In this document: positions 14,201-23,067 of the stretch, one piece after another
How positions within the stretch are numbered: position 1 is the stretch's first letter
Layout of the letters: the number at the start of each line of letters is the position of its first letter
Source: an uncultured Burkholderiales bacterium
GTDB lineage: Bacteria > Pseudomonadota > Gammaproteobacteria > Burkholderiales > Burkholderiaceae_C
Length of the DNA: 23,268 nucleotides
Assembly (NCBI GenBank): GCA_903887655.1
Contig: CAISQQ010000347.1
Span: 1-23,268 of the forward strand
Direction of reading: 5' to 3'
Notes under the pieces: generated by a model
Seen by the model: the letters and a program-made list of their open reading frames with translations, nothing else
Told to the model about the DNA's origin: nothing
Databases searched by the model: none
Program-made: the position numbers and the translations under genes

Positions 14201-16551
14201 TGAGTGACGACACGATCGACGCACTGGCCTTGCCCTCCAAAGACGAGGACCTGGGACTGGGCGACTATGCCCGAATGGCGTATTTGGAATATGCCTTGTC
14301 GGTGGTCAAGGGGCGCGCCTTGCCTGACATCTGCGATGGCCAAAAGCCAGTTCAGCGGCGAATTTTGTACTCCATGTCCCGCATGGGCTTGGGCTTTGGC
14401 GGCACCAATGGGGCCGTGGGTGCACGGCCCGTCAAGAGTGCTCGGGTGGTGGGCGATGTGCTGGGGCGTTTTCACCCGCACGGTGACCAAGCCGCCTACG
14501 ACGCCTTGGTGCGCATGGCGCAAGACTTCTCCCAACGCTACCCCTTGATCGATGGACAAGGCAATTTTGGGTCTCGCGACGGTGACGGGGCTGCCGCCAT
14601 GCGATACACCGAAGCGCGCTTGTCACGCATCACGAGCTTGCTGCTCGATGAGCTTGACGAAGGGACGGTTGACTTTCAGCCCAATTACGACGGCTCGACC
14701 CTCGAGCCCAAGCAGCTCCCGGCACGTTTACCGTTCGCACTGCTCAACGGCGCGAGCGGCATTGCGGTGGGACTGGCCACTGAGATTCCTTCGCACAATT
14801 TGCGCGAGGTGGCCCAGAGTTGTATCGCGCTCATCAAGAACCCCAAACTGAGCGAGGCTGAGTTGCTCACCTTGCTCCCAGGGCCAGACTACCCCGGGGG
14901 TGGACACATCATCAGCAGTCCACAAGAGATCGCCGATGCTTACCGCACCGGGCGCGGCTCACTCAAGGTGCGAGCGCGTTGGACCATTGAGGAGTTGGCC
15001 AGAGGCCAGTGGCAGTTGGTGGTCAACACCTTGCCGCCAGGAGTGAGCAGCCAGCGCGTGCTCGAAGAGATCGAAGAGCTCACCAACCCCAAGGTCAAAG
15101 CCGGTAAGAAGACGATCTCGAGTGAGCAAAACCTCTTGAAGTCCACGCTCTTGAGCGTGCTTGATGTGGTTCGCGATGAATCCTCCAAGGATGCACCGGT
15201 TCGTTTGGTGTTTGAGCCCAAGACCCGCACCACCCAGCAGTCTGAGCTGATTCAAGTGCTGCTCTCACACACGAGTCTGGAGACGTCCTCCTCGATCAAC
15301 CTCACCTCGATCGGTATCGATGGCCGACCGGTGCAGAAATCCATCCGCACCATGTTTGAGGAATGGATCAGCTTTCGCCAAACCACCGTTCAGCGCCGCT
15401 CTCAGTTCAGGCTTGACAAGGTGCTCGATCGCATTCACATCTTGGAGGGGCGTCAACTCGTGCTCCTCAACATTGATGAAGTGATTGCCATCATTCGACA
15501 AAGCGATGAGCCCAAAGAGGCCTTGATGGCGCGCTTTAAGTTGAGTGAGCGCCAAGCCGACGATATTTTGGATATTCGGCTGCGCCAACTCGCGCGACTC
15601 GAAGCCATCAAGATCGAGCAAGAGCTCAAGACCTTGCGCGAAGAGCGTGAAAAACTCGAGGAGATTTTGAGCAGCCCCGCGGCACAACGCCGCTTGATGG
15701 TCAAAGAAATCGAGGCCGATGCCAAGCTTTTTGGCGACGAGCGCAGAACCTTGATTTTGGCCGACAAGCGCTCCAGTGTCGAAGTCAAAATCATTGACGA
15801 GCCCGTGACGGTGGTGATCTCCGACAAAGGTTGGGTGAGGGCCCGAACAGGCCATGGCCACGACCCCAGCGGCTTCGCTTTCAAGGCCGGTGACACCCTG
15901 TACGACACCTTTGAGTGCAGAACAGTGGACACCTTGCTCGCGTTTGGCTCCAACGGCCGGGTCTATTCGGTGCCGGTGTCTGGTTTGCCTGGAGCCCGCG
16001 GCGATGGCCAACCCATCACCACCATGGTCGAGCTCGAGAGCGGCACCCAACTCGCCCATTACGTGGTGGGCCAGGCCGGGTCGTGCTTTTTGCTCAGCAG
16101 CTCAGCGGGCTATGGCTTGATGGCCCATTTCGAGTCCATGATCTCCAGAAACCGAAGCGGCAAGTCTTTTTTGAGTCTCAACGCTGGCGAGAGATTGCTC
16201 AAGCCCTCCTTGGTGAGTTTGCCCCCGATGGTCGAGGGCTTGGCCCCGGCCAAATCGGTGGTGTGCATCACACAAAATGGGCGGGTCTTGAGTTTTGAGT
16301 TGTCGCAACTCAAGGTGATGGAAAAAGGCGGGCGCGGCTTGGTCTTGATCGACCTCGAACCCAAGGACGAGTTGGCAGGTGCTGCGGCCTACAACAAGAG
16401 TGTGCTCGTGCGCGGCCTCGGGCGCGGTGGCAAACCCCGCGAAGAAATGCTTGAAATTCGGGTGCTCAACAACGTCAAGAGTCAGCGCGCCAAAAAAGGC
16501 CGCTCCACCGAGTTTGGCTTCAAGCCCCATGAGGTGAGGCGTGTTGAATAG
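14200..16551 (+). CDS. parC: DNA topoisomerase IV subunit A
   Basis: The DNA-breaking subunit of topoisomerase IV, 783 residues (E. coli 752). The winged-helix domain carries the catalytic Tyr136 in AAAMRYTEARLS and the quinolone pocket HPHGDQAAYD (92-101). Where E. coli has Ser80 and Glu84, this protein has Gln97 and Asp101. A coiled-coil arm occupies about 430-500 (RLRQLARLEAIKIEQELKTL region), then a beta-pinwheel C-terminal domain. There is no QRRGGKG GyrA box, only MEKGGRG in a late blade, which supports ParC rather than GyrA. Its ATG shares its A with the parE TAA, and GAGGTGG precedes it inside parE, so translation is coupled and should give near-equal subunits. Confidence 0.96.
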   Translation: MSDDTIDALALPSKDEDLGLGDYARMAYLEYALSVVKGRALPDICDGQKPVQRRILYSMSRMGLGFGGTNGAVGARPVKSARVVGDVLGRFHPHGDQAAYDALVRMAQDFSQRYPLIDGQGNFGSRDGDGAAAMRYTEARLSRITSLLLDELDEGTVDFQPNYDGSTLEPKQLPARLPFALLNGASGIAVGLATEIPSHNLREVAQSCIALIKNPKLSEAELLTLLPGPDYPGGGHIISSPQEIADAYRTGRGSLKVRARWTIEELARGQWQLVVNTLPPGVSSQRVLEEIEELTNPKVKAGKKTISSEQNLLKSTLLSVLDVVRDESSKDAPVRLVFEPKTRTTQQSELIQVLLSHTSLETSSSINLTSIGIDGRPVQKSIRTMFEEWISFRQTTVQRRSQFRLDKVLDRIHILEGRQLVLLNIDEVIAIIRQSDEPKEALMARFKLSERQADDILDIRLRQLARLEAIKIEQELKTLREEREKLEEILSSPAAQRRLMVKEIEADAKLFGDERRTLILADKRSSVEVKIIDEPVTVVISDKGWVRARTGHGHDPSGFAFKAGDTLYDTFECRTVDTLLAFGSNGRVYSVPVSGLPGARGDGQPITTMVELESGTQLAHYVVGQAGSCFLLSSSAGYGLMAHFESMISRNRSGKSFLSLNAGERLLKPSLVSLPPMVEGLAPAKSVVCITQNGRVLSFELSQLKVMEKGGRGLVLIDLEPKDELAGAAAYNKSVLVRGLGRGGKPREEMLEIRVLNNVKSQRAKKGRSTEFGFKPHEVRRVE

Positions 16552-16587
16552 GTCTTGAACGCCGCTGCTTTGGGCTCGCGGTTTTCA

Positions 16588-16620
16588 AACACCCACACGG
16601 GTCGAGTCTTTGCGGGTGTT
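16588..16620. repeat. Inverted repeat downstream of parC
   Basis: The 7-bp arms AACACCC and GGGTGTT are separated by 19 bases, in the spacer between the convergent parC and RidA genes. There is no T-run, so it may be an mRNA 3'-end stem rather than a classical terminator. Confidence 0.4.
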
Positions 16621-16634
16621 GACGACGTGACCTG

Positions 16635-16663
16635 CTGAGACCCTTCTTTGATGGAGGGCTCAG
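16635..16663. terminator. Weak bidirectional stem at the end of the parC and RidA transcripts
   Basis: CTGAG, a bulged A and CCCT pair with AGGG and CTCAG around a ten-base loop. On the minus strand the stem includes the RidA stop codon. Only TCTTTA follows on the plus strand, so termination would be weak or Rho-assisted. Confidence 0.3.
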
Positions 16664-17133
16664 GTCTTTAAAGTGGCCACGAGTTCAATCTCAACACACG
16701 CACCCATGGGCAATTGGGCAACCCCAAAGGCCGAGCGGGCATGTTGGCCTCTCGAGCCAAACACGGCGCCGAGCAACTCACTGCAGCCATTGGTGACCAA
16801 GTGTTGCTCGGTGTACTGCGCCGTGCTGTTGACCAAGCTCATGACTTTGACGATTTTGTCGATGTGGTTCAAGTCTTGACCGACCGACAGACAAGCGGCG
16901 TGCAAGGTGCCCAAGAGATCAATCGCAACCCCTTTGGCGGCCTCATAGCCCTCAGCCGTGCTCATGCTGAGTCCGAGCTGACCGGTGTGGGCCCGTCCTT
17001 CTTTTTTAGCGATGTGGCCACTGAGGTAAATCCAATCGCCTTGGACCACAAAGGGAACATAGGCTGCAGCGGGTGTTGCAACGGGGGGCAAAACAATGCC
17101 AAGGGTTTGGAGTTGTGTGTAGATGTTGTTCAT
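16660..17133 (-). CDS. RidA/YjgF/UK114-family protein
   Basis: A 157-residue member of the Rid family; RidA itself hydrolyses reactive enamine/imine intermediates from PLP enzymes. Visible features are the strand WIYLSGHIAKKEGR near 34, the helix segment EAAKGVAIDLLGTLHAA, and the C-terminal signature ARSAFGVAQLPMGACVEIE. That signature holds the Arg133 that binds the substrate carboxylate in active members and the acidic residues at 148-150. It is longer than E. coli RidA (128) and belongs to the roughly 150-residue subgroup, whose substrates I cannot specify. The ATG at 17133 is chosen by similarity; no clear ribosome site is present. It appears to be monocistronic. Confidence 0.85.
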   Translation of the reverse strand: MNNIYTQLQTLGIVLPPVATPAAAYVPFVVQGDWIYLSGHIAKKEGRAHTGQLGLSMSTAEGYEAAKGVAIDLLGTLHAACLSVGQDLNHIDKIVKVMSLVNSTAQYTEQHLVTNGCSELLGAVFGSRGQHARSAFGVAQLPMGACVEIELVATLKT

Positions 17134-17406
17134 CGGGCAGGGGGAGCAAAGGGTGGATGGGGGGTGGTGTCGGTGGGGTGGGAATGCGGTGTCAGTTGTC
17201 GGGTGGCCTATTTCCTCGACCCCTTGAATTTTAACCAAGTGCGCTTCGGATGCTGGCCACTCCATCCATTGAGGGGGGGTGGCTCAAGAAAAAGCGGTTG
17301 GAGTCGATCATTCACCAGACTGGATTCAAATAGAGCCCCTTGATGGGGTGACTTGCATGTTTGAGCTAGTCAGACCTGGCCTGCATTTTTTTGTTCTCCC
17401 ACCATC

Positions 17407-17898
17407 ATGTTCAATTTCTCGACTGTTGTGAAGCGTCTCAGCGCATCAAGCCCCACTTTAGCGGCTCAAAGTGGGTCGGCTCGACTTCGAGTGCGCCCCT
17501 CTTTGCTGTGTGCGCTGGTCTTGGGCGCGGTCATCTTCGGTGCCCGAGCCGAGTGGGCTGAGTTGGACAAGGACGAGGACGTGACGCACTTGTGGGACAA
17601 GCAAGCCGTGAAAGCCGTTCATGTCTCGCGCTATGTTTGGACTTTGTCCGATTTGAGCAAGGCCTCCAAAACCGTCAACGGCGACACTTACCAGTCGGAG
17701 ATGACGCGCTGGCGGCTTTACTGCGTGAACGACACCTTTGTGAAGCTGTCGGTGTCGATGTTTGAAAAACCATTGGGCAAAGGCAAAGAGGTTTTTACCG
17801 CCGACGAGCAAGAGTGGAAAACCAAAGAGTACCCGATTCGGCCCCAAACTTACTTGGCAACTTTGAAAAAACAAGTTTGCCAAAACGCCAATTCCTGA
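17407..17898 (+). CDS. Secreted surface-adhesin E-like (CNP1/protein E-type) protein
   Basis: A 163-residue exported protein. A long N-terminal region of about 30 residues precedes a hydrophobic core, with likely signal peptidase cleavage after ARA at 48. A GTG at codon 29 would give a more normal signal peptide and may be the true start. The mature domain (about 50-160) has WAEL, SRYVWTLSDLSKA, YQSEMTRWRLYCVND and a late KQVC. Cys106 and Cys158 could form a disulfide. This layout resembles the surface-adhesin protein E domain named after Haemophilus protein E; in betaproteobacteria such proteins are common and mostly of unknown role. It is convergent with cphA across 85 bp. The family assignment is by pattern only. 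Confidence 0.7.
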   Translation: MFNFSTVVKRLSASSPTLAAQSGSARLRVRPSLLCALVLGAVIFGARAEWAELDKDEDVTHLWDKQAVKAVHVSRYVWTLSDLSKASKTVNGDTYQSEMTRWRLYCVNDTFVKLSVSMFEKPLGKGKEVFTADEQEWKTKEYPIRPQTYLATLKKQVCQNANS

Positions 17899-17908
17899 GC
17901 GCCCTCGG

Positions 17909-17939
17909 AAGCGCCGCCCTCAAGCGCCGCCCTCAAGCG
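17909..17939. repeat. Tandem repeat between the adhesin-like gene and cphA
   Basis: Two exact copies of the 13-mer AAGCGCCGCCCTC (17909-17921, 17922-17934) are followed by a partial third, AAGCG. It fills part of the 85-bp spacer between convergent genes. It probably arose by slippage and could vary in copy number between strains. Confidence 0.75.
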
Positions 17940-17983
17940 TTGGCGCTATCCTCAGTGACTCGAGCGCGTTGCGAGGGTCTTAT

Positions 17984-20563
17984 TCAAGGCTTGCTGGCCG
18001 CGTTGACACGCCCCATGATGTGGGCCAAGGCCTCTTCCACTTGGTCGATCAAGATCAAGCACAAATCTCCCGAAGTGAGCGCATTCAGCGCCAAATCAAT
18101 GGCCAAAAATTCGCCATAAATTTCATCAATTTTTTCGGTTTTTTTGGCGCCTTTGAGTCCCTCGCGCAAAAGTGCCAGCACTTCTCCATCAACGCGCCCG
18201 CGTTGGCAAGCATCTTGGTAAAGGACCACTTCATCAAACACGTCGCCAATGATGCGGGTTTGCTCACGAATGTCCTCATCGCGGCGGTCGCCAGCGCCAG
18301 AGATCACCACACTGCGTTTCTTGGCGGGCAAGTTCGTCACGGCCTGCACCAATGCTTTGATGGCGTCGGGGTTGTGACCGTAGTCAGCAATCACCGTCGC
18401 GCCTTTGTAATCAAAGACATTAAAGCGCCCAGGCACGGCTTGGGCGTCGCTCACAAACGTGGCCAGACCCTTGCAGATCATCTCCCATGACAAGCCCGCA
18501 GCCCAGGTCGCTGCGATAGACGCCATGGCGTTTTCGATTTGGAAGTTGATGGCACCGCTGCGCGTCAACGGGATATCCACCATCGGAATTCTCACTTGCA
18601 TGCTGCCTTGCATGGCCACGATTTGATCGTCCTCGACAAAGACCACCCGTTTGCCCTGGGCGCGGTGCGTGGCAATGACGGGGTGGTGCGAGTCCAGCGC
18701 AAAGTACGTCACTTGTCCCGGGCAATTGGTCGCCATCGCCGCCACCAAGGGGTCGGAGGCGTTCAAGACCGCCATGCCGGTTTCGGCCACATTTTGCACG
18801 ATCACGCGCTTTAAAACGGCCAAATCTTCCACGGTGGTGATGTAGTTCAGCCCCAAGTGATCCCCCATGCCGATGTTGGTCACCACGGCCACTTGGCAGC
18901 GATCAAAGGCCAGTCCCTCGCGAAGCATGCCGCCCCTGGCGGTTTCAAAAACAGCCGCGTCCACGTCGGGGTGCATGAGCACGTTTCGGGCGCTGCGGGG
19001 TCCTGAGCAGTCGCCCGAGTCGACTTGACGGCCATTGACATACACCCCATCGGTGTTGGTCATGCCGATTCTCAAGCCACTCATTCTGAGCAGGTGACTG
19101 ATCAATCGAACGGTGGTGGTTTTACCATTGGTGCCGGTCACCGCAATCACGGGGATGCGACCATCGTCGTCCTTGGGAAACACCTTGGAGATGATGGCCT
19201 CTCCAACATCACGGCCTTTGCCAAAGGAGGGATTCAAGTGCATGCGCAGTCCAGGCGCTGCGTTGACTTCAACAACACCGCCTTGCTGCTCTTCCAGGGG
19301 TCTTAAAACCGTCTCGCACACCACATCCACGCCGCACACATCGAGCCCCACCATCTGGGCAGCGGCCACGGCACGGGCGGCCACCTCGGGGTGAACATCA
19401 TCGGTGACGTCCGTGGCGCTGCCCCCCGTGGAGAGGTTGGCGTTGTTTCTTAAAATCACCCTCACCCCTTTGTCGGGCACGCTGTCCGATTCATACCCTT
19501 GCTCTTGCAGTCGCATCAAGGCCACGTCGTCAAACCGGATTTTGGTGAGTGACATGGCGTGTCCTTCGCCTCGTCTGGGGTCTGCGTTGACGAGATCGAC
19601 CAGTTCTTTGACGCTGTGCACGCCATCCCCAGTGACAAAGGGCGGCTCACGACGCGCCGCTGCGACGAGTCGCTCGCCGACCACCAAGAGCCGATAGTCG
19701 TTGCCTGGCAAGAAGCGTTCGACCAAAATTTCGTCTCGAAAGGACTTGGCGTTGTTGAACGCCTGCATCACTTCCTCTTGGGTGTTCACATTGACCGACA
19801 CGCCCTTGCCTTGATTGCCGTCTCGGGGTTTGACGACCACGGGCAAGCCGATCTCGAGTGCCGCGGCCCACGCATCGGCCGCGTCGTTGACCGGTCGTCC
19901 ATTGGGCACGGGCACGCCCGCGGCAAAGAGGAGTTTTTTGGTGAGTTCTTTGTCTTGGGCGATGGATTCGGCAATGGCGCTGGTGGCATCGATTTCAGCG
20001 GCCTGGATGCGGCGCTGCTTGGAGCCCCAGCCAAATTGAACCAAACTGCCCTGGGTCAAGCGTTTGTAAGGAATGCCTCGGCTCAAGGCGGCGTTGACAA
20101 TGGAGCCCGTTGAGGGGCCGAGTCGAATGTCTTCATCGAGTTCGCGCAGGCGATGTAACGCCGCGTCCACATCAAAGCCCTCGTCGTTCAAGGCCGCCAT
20201 GCACAAGGACTGAGCGAGCTCGAGCGCCAAAATGCCCACCTCTTCTTCGGTGTACTCCACCACCACTTGATAGAGTCCTGGCTCGGCGGTGTGGGTGGTG
20301 CGACTGAAGGTGACTGGGCAGCCCGCTTGAGTTTGCAAATGCAAAGTGGCGATCTCCAAGGCGTTGGCAAGACTCATTTTGGCGCCGCGCGCGTTGGGTC
20401 GCAAGTTGCCCATGCCTGGAAAGAGATTCCTCAGGCGTTGCTCAAATTGGGGCAATTCGCTCAAGTCGTTGTGATGACCCTCGCACTTGACCAAGGCCTC
20501 AATGGCGGTGTGGCGAGTCCATAAGTTGGGCCCTCTCAGGGCGCGAATGCGAGAGACGTTCAT
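17984..20563 (-). CDS. cphA: Cyanophycin synthetase (full-length, CphA type)
   Basis: Polymerises aspartate and arginine into cyanophycin, a nitrogen reserve. The 859 residues match CphA1 length. The order is an N-terminal domain (1 to about 160), an ATP-grasp domain (about 165-465) with KPRDGNQGKGV at 245-255 and EVNAAPGLRMH at 432-442, then a Mur-ligase-like domain with an intact P-loop GTNGKTTT (477-484) and a Mur C-terminal domain with VPGRFNVF, ADYGHNPD and SGAGDRR. In known enzymes the ATP-grasp half adds Asp to the backbone and the Mur half adds Arg. In the N-terminal domain the segment aligned to GHIMEH of its neighbour reads ANALEI, so both histidines are gone. I chose the ATG at 20563, which overlaps the upstream stop as ATGA; this implies translational coupling. 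Confidence 0.95.
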   Translation of the reverse strand: MNVSRIRALRGPNLWTRHTAIEALVKCEGHHNDLSELPQFEQRLRNLFPGMGNLRPNARGAKMSLANALEIATLHLQTQAGCPVTFSRTTHTAEPGLYQVVVEYTEEEVGILALELAQSLCMAALNDEGFDVDAALHRLRELDEDIRLGPSTGSIVNAALSRGIPYKRLTQGSLVQFGWGSKQRRIQAAEIDATSAIAESIAQDKELTKKLLFAAGVPVPNGRPVNDAADAWAAALEIGLPVVVKPRDGNQGKGVSVNVNTQEEVMQAFNNAKSFRDEILVERFLPGNDYRLLVVGERLVAAARREPPFVTGDGVHSVKELVDLVNADPRRGEGHAMSLTKIRFDDVALMRLQEQGYESDSVPDKGVRVILRNNANLSTGGSATDVTDDVHPEVAARAVAAAQMVGLDVCGVDVVCETVLRPLEEQQGGVVEVNAAPGLRMHLNPSFGKGRDVGEAIISKVFPKDDDGRIPVIAVTGTNGKTTTVRLISHLLRMSGLRIGMTNTDGVYVNGRQVDSGDCSGPRSARNVLMHPDVDAAVFETARGGMLREGLAFDRCQVAVVTNIGMGDHLGLNYITTVEDLAVLKRVIVQNVAETGMAVLNASDPLVAAMATNCPGQVTYFALDSHHPVIATHRAQGKRVVFVEDDQIVAMQGSMQVRIPMVDIPLTRSGAINFQIENAMASIAATWAAGLSWEMICKGLATFVSDAQAVPGRFNVFDYKGATVIADYGHNPDAIKALVQAVTNLPAKKRSVVISGAGDRRDEDIREQTRIIGDVFDEVVLYQDACQRGRVDGEVLALLREGLKGAKKTEKIDEIYGEFLAIDLALNALTSGDLCLILIDQVEEALAHIMGRVNAASKP

Positions 20564-22764
20564 GCAAGTGTCCTGACTTCTTGTGGCGCAGTGGTGGTTT
20601 TTTGGCCGAAATTTTTCAAGCCCGCTCGGATGAGCAGTGGCGCAATGTCCATGGCCCATGCACAAGCGACTCCCGCCAAGATGGTTTCCAATTGAAAGCC
20701 GTCTTGCTTGATTCGAGCGGCGATGGGGGGGAAATCCAGGTGAAAGAGCAAGGTTTCTTGATCGCCGCGCGCCAACACGACATGACCGTCACGGAAGTAG
20801 ACACTGCGCCGGCCTTGAGCGCGGTTTTGCTGAATGGCCTCGATGCTGGGGTCGATGGCATAAAGAATGACCTCGCCATCGCTGTACTGAGCCAAGTCGA
20901 GAACTTTCTCGTCTTGTGCATTGAGGACACACACCCCTTCGCTCAGGACCAAGTCAACTTGTGTACGCATGACGTTTTTGAATTTTTCTTCGTCGTGGAT
21001 ATCGTGCTCATCCAAATCCCAAGCTTGTCGGTTCATGTCGGTGACGACACCGACCAGACAGCGGTCATAGGGCAAGCCGTCTTGCAAGATGTGCCAAGGC
21101 GACGTTTGAAACACCGCGGCTTGCAGGGTGCGGTTGATGAGAAGACGCTCGCCAATCGCGTAATCCCGAGCATCCAGGGCTTGGACTCGGCGCTGATCCA
21201 TGTACAGGCCGTCCTCGCAGGCCAGCCCCACACGCAGTCCGGAGAGATGAACAAGCCAGGTGATCAAGTGAGAGAGCAAATTCGTTTGATTCGAGCCCAA
21301 CACACCGACAATGGGGATGCGTCCGTTTTCTTTTTTGCTGAACAAGTGGTCAATAATGGCCTGGCCCACGGGTCGGGGTTTGCCTGTCAGTGGTTTGAGG
21401 TGCATCAGTAGGCCTGGGCCCGCGTTGACTTCCACAATGGCGCCGCCTTGGTCTTGCAGGGGTTTGGAGATGTCTTGGGTGACCAAATCAATCCCCGCGA
21501 TGTCGAGCCCCACAACTCGGGCGGCCAAACACACGGCAGCGGCCACCTCGGGGTGCACGAGGTCGGTCACGTCGTTGTTTAAATTGCCATCGCGCTTGAC
21601 CACGATTTGACGCTCGACCTCCAAAACCGTCTCAGGCTTGACCCCTTGGCTCTCAATTTGAAGCAAGTCTTGAGGATTTTCATGGATTCGAATGATGTCC
21701 ATGGGGAAGTGATCTTCACGCCCACGCCTGGGGTCTGAGTTGATCTGGAGTTCGATCAGTTCAGCCACCGTGTGGGTGCCGTCTCCAACAATAAACACCG
21801 TCTCGCCTTTGGTGGCGGCAACCAGGTGGTTGCCCACCACGAGCAATCGGTGCTCGTCTCCCAAGATGTAGCGCTCCACCAGGACTTCGGAGCCTGCCGC
21901 ATCGGCAATGTGAAAGGCGGCTTTGACGCCTTCTTCGGTGTTGAGTCCCAACGACACGCCATAGCCGTTGTTGTTGTCGGTGGGTTTGATCACCACGGGC
22001 AGACCAATGTCTTGCGCCACACTCCAGGCTTCTTCGGGGCTTTTGATCAAGGAGCCCTCAGGAACTGGGATGCCACAGTTTTGCAGCAACTGTTTGGTGA
22101 GATCTTTGTCGCTGGAGATGTTCTCCGCGATGGCACTGGTGTGGTCAGACTCGGCAGTCCAAATTCGCCGTTGCTTGTTGCCGTATCCCAACTGGACCAA
22201 ATTGCCCTCGGTGAGTCGAATATTGGGGATGCGCCTGGCAACGGCGGCTTCAACAATGCAGTTGGTGCTCGGGCCCAGGCACAGCTTGTCGACCAATTTT
22301 TTCATGTGCTTGACCGTGGACTTCAAATCGTAAGGCTCGTCATTGATGGCCGCCATCACCAAGTCTTTGGCCAACAACAAACTTTGGCGACCGACCTCTT
22401 CTTGGGCGGCTCGAATGACCACTTTGTAGACCCCGGAGGTGCTGGTTTCGCGCGCTTTGCCAAATCCAGTCTCCAAGCCCGCCAAGGTCTGCAGCTCAAG
22501 AGCCACATGCTCCATGATGTGACCCGCCCAGGTGCCGTCTTTGAGGCGCATCAAAAACCCGCCCCGCTCACCAATGCCACAGCGATGCTCAACGAGGCCG
22601 GGCAACCAGGTGGTGAGGCGGTCATAAAAACCAGGAATCAAATTGGAGGGAAATTGCTCCAATTCACCCAAATCAACCCAGGCTTCAATCACCGAGCGGT
22701 AGGTCCAAATATTGGGACCTCTCAGATAACGCATTTTGAGGATTTGAATGTCTTTGTGTGACAT
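20560..22764 (-). CDS. cphA': Cyanophycin synthetase-like protein CphA' (Mur-ligase half degenerate and truncated)
   Basis: A paralogue of the downstream CphA with 734 residues. Its N-terminal domain (to about 175) contains GHIMEHVALELQ at 81-92. The ATP-grasp domain (about 180-475) looks intact, with KPTDNNNGYGV at 260-270 and EVNAGPGLLMH at 445-455. In the Mur-like domain the P-loop is degraded: GSNQTNLL at 490-497 replaces GTNGKTTT, losing the lysine. The chain ends where CphA's Mur C-terminal domain would begin, so the DYGHNPD motif is absent. It resembles the CphA' proteins known beside CphA in Cupriavidus, and in outline the single-active-site CphA2 of cyanobacteria. It may only add Asp, polymerise dipeptides, or assist CphA. 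The ATG at 22764 has a weak ribosome site; codon 11 is an alternative. It is the first gene of the pair. Confidence 0.92.
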   Translation of the reverse strand: MSHKDIQILKMRYLRGPNIWTYRSVIEAWVDLGELEQFPSNLIPGFYDRLTTWLPGLVEHRCGIGERGGFLMRLKDGTWAGHIMEHVALELQTLAGLETGFGKARETSTSGVYKVVIRAAQEEVGRQSLLLAKDLVMAAINDEPYDLKSTVKHMKKLVDKLCLGPSTNCIVEAAVARRIPNIRLTEGNLVQLGYGNKQRRIWTAESDHTSAIAENISSDKDLTKQLLQNCGIPVPEGSLIKSPEEAWSVAQDIGLPVVIKPTDNNNGYGVSLGLNTEEGVKAAFHIADAAGSEVLVERYILGDEHRLLVVGNHLVAATKGETVFIVGDGTHTVAELIELQINSDPRRGREDHFPMDIIRIHENPQDLLQIESQGVKPETVLEVERQIVVKRDGNLNNDVTDLVHPEVAAAVCLAARVVGLDIAGIDLVTQDISKPLQDQGGAIVEVNAGPGLLMHLKPLTGKPRPVGQAIIDHLFSKKENGRIPIVGVLGSNQTNLLSHLITWLVHLSGLRVGLACEDGLYMDQRRVQALDARDYAIGERLLINRTLQAAVFQTSPWHILQDGLPYDRCLVGVVTDMNRQAWDLDEHDIHDEEKFKNVMRTQVDLVLSEGVCVLNAQDEKVLDLAQYSDGEVILYAIDPSIEAIQQNRAQGRRSVYFRDGHVVLARGDQETLLFHLDFPPIAARIKQDGFQLETILAGVACAWAMDIAPLLIRAGLKNFGQKTTTAPQEVRTLA

Positions 22765-22978
22765 GGTGGCTTTTCTGTGTTGAAGAGATGAAGAACGTTG
22801 GCGCTGAGCAAAAGACTAACACCAGGGGGCAAAATGGAAGTGTGGATCGACGCGTTGACTCATCAAGCCCAAAGGGTTCGCAGGCCAAGAAACGCTGCCC
22901 AGTGCCAGGTCATTGATTATCACTTTTTTTAGTCAACTTTCTGATCGATGTCGGGTGAAAAGGGTGGAGTTGGGGCAA

Positions 22979-23006
22979 TTGAGGGTGCGATGATGGGGGC
23001 TACAAT
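22979..23006 (+). promoter_or_regulatory. Candidate promoter for the right-edge gene
   Basis: TTGAGG (22979-22984), a 16-base spacer and TACAAT (23001-23006). The predicted start near 23013 would give a leader of about 165 bases before the ATG at 23179. Both boxes match consensus in most positions, but the leader is long and other starts are possible. Confidence 0.4.
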
Positions 23007-23067
23007 GTGCAGGCTGTCAACCCATTGGGCTTGGGGCGCGTTATAGGGTTTTGAGCAGGGCTGGGCG

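Noticed and set aside
21772..22761. 329-codon plus-strand frame opposite cphA'
   Set aside because: The opposite strand encodes a clear ATP-grasp protein. The antisense translation shows no motifs.
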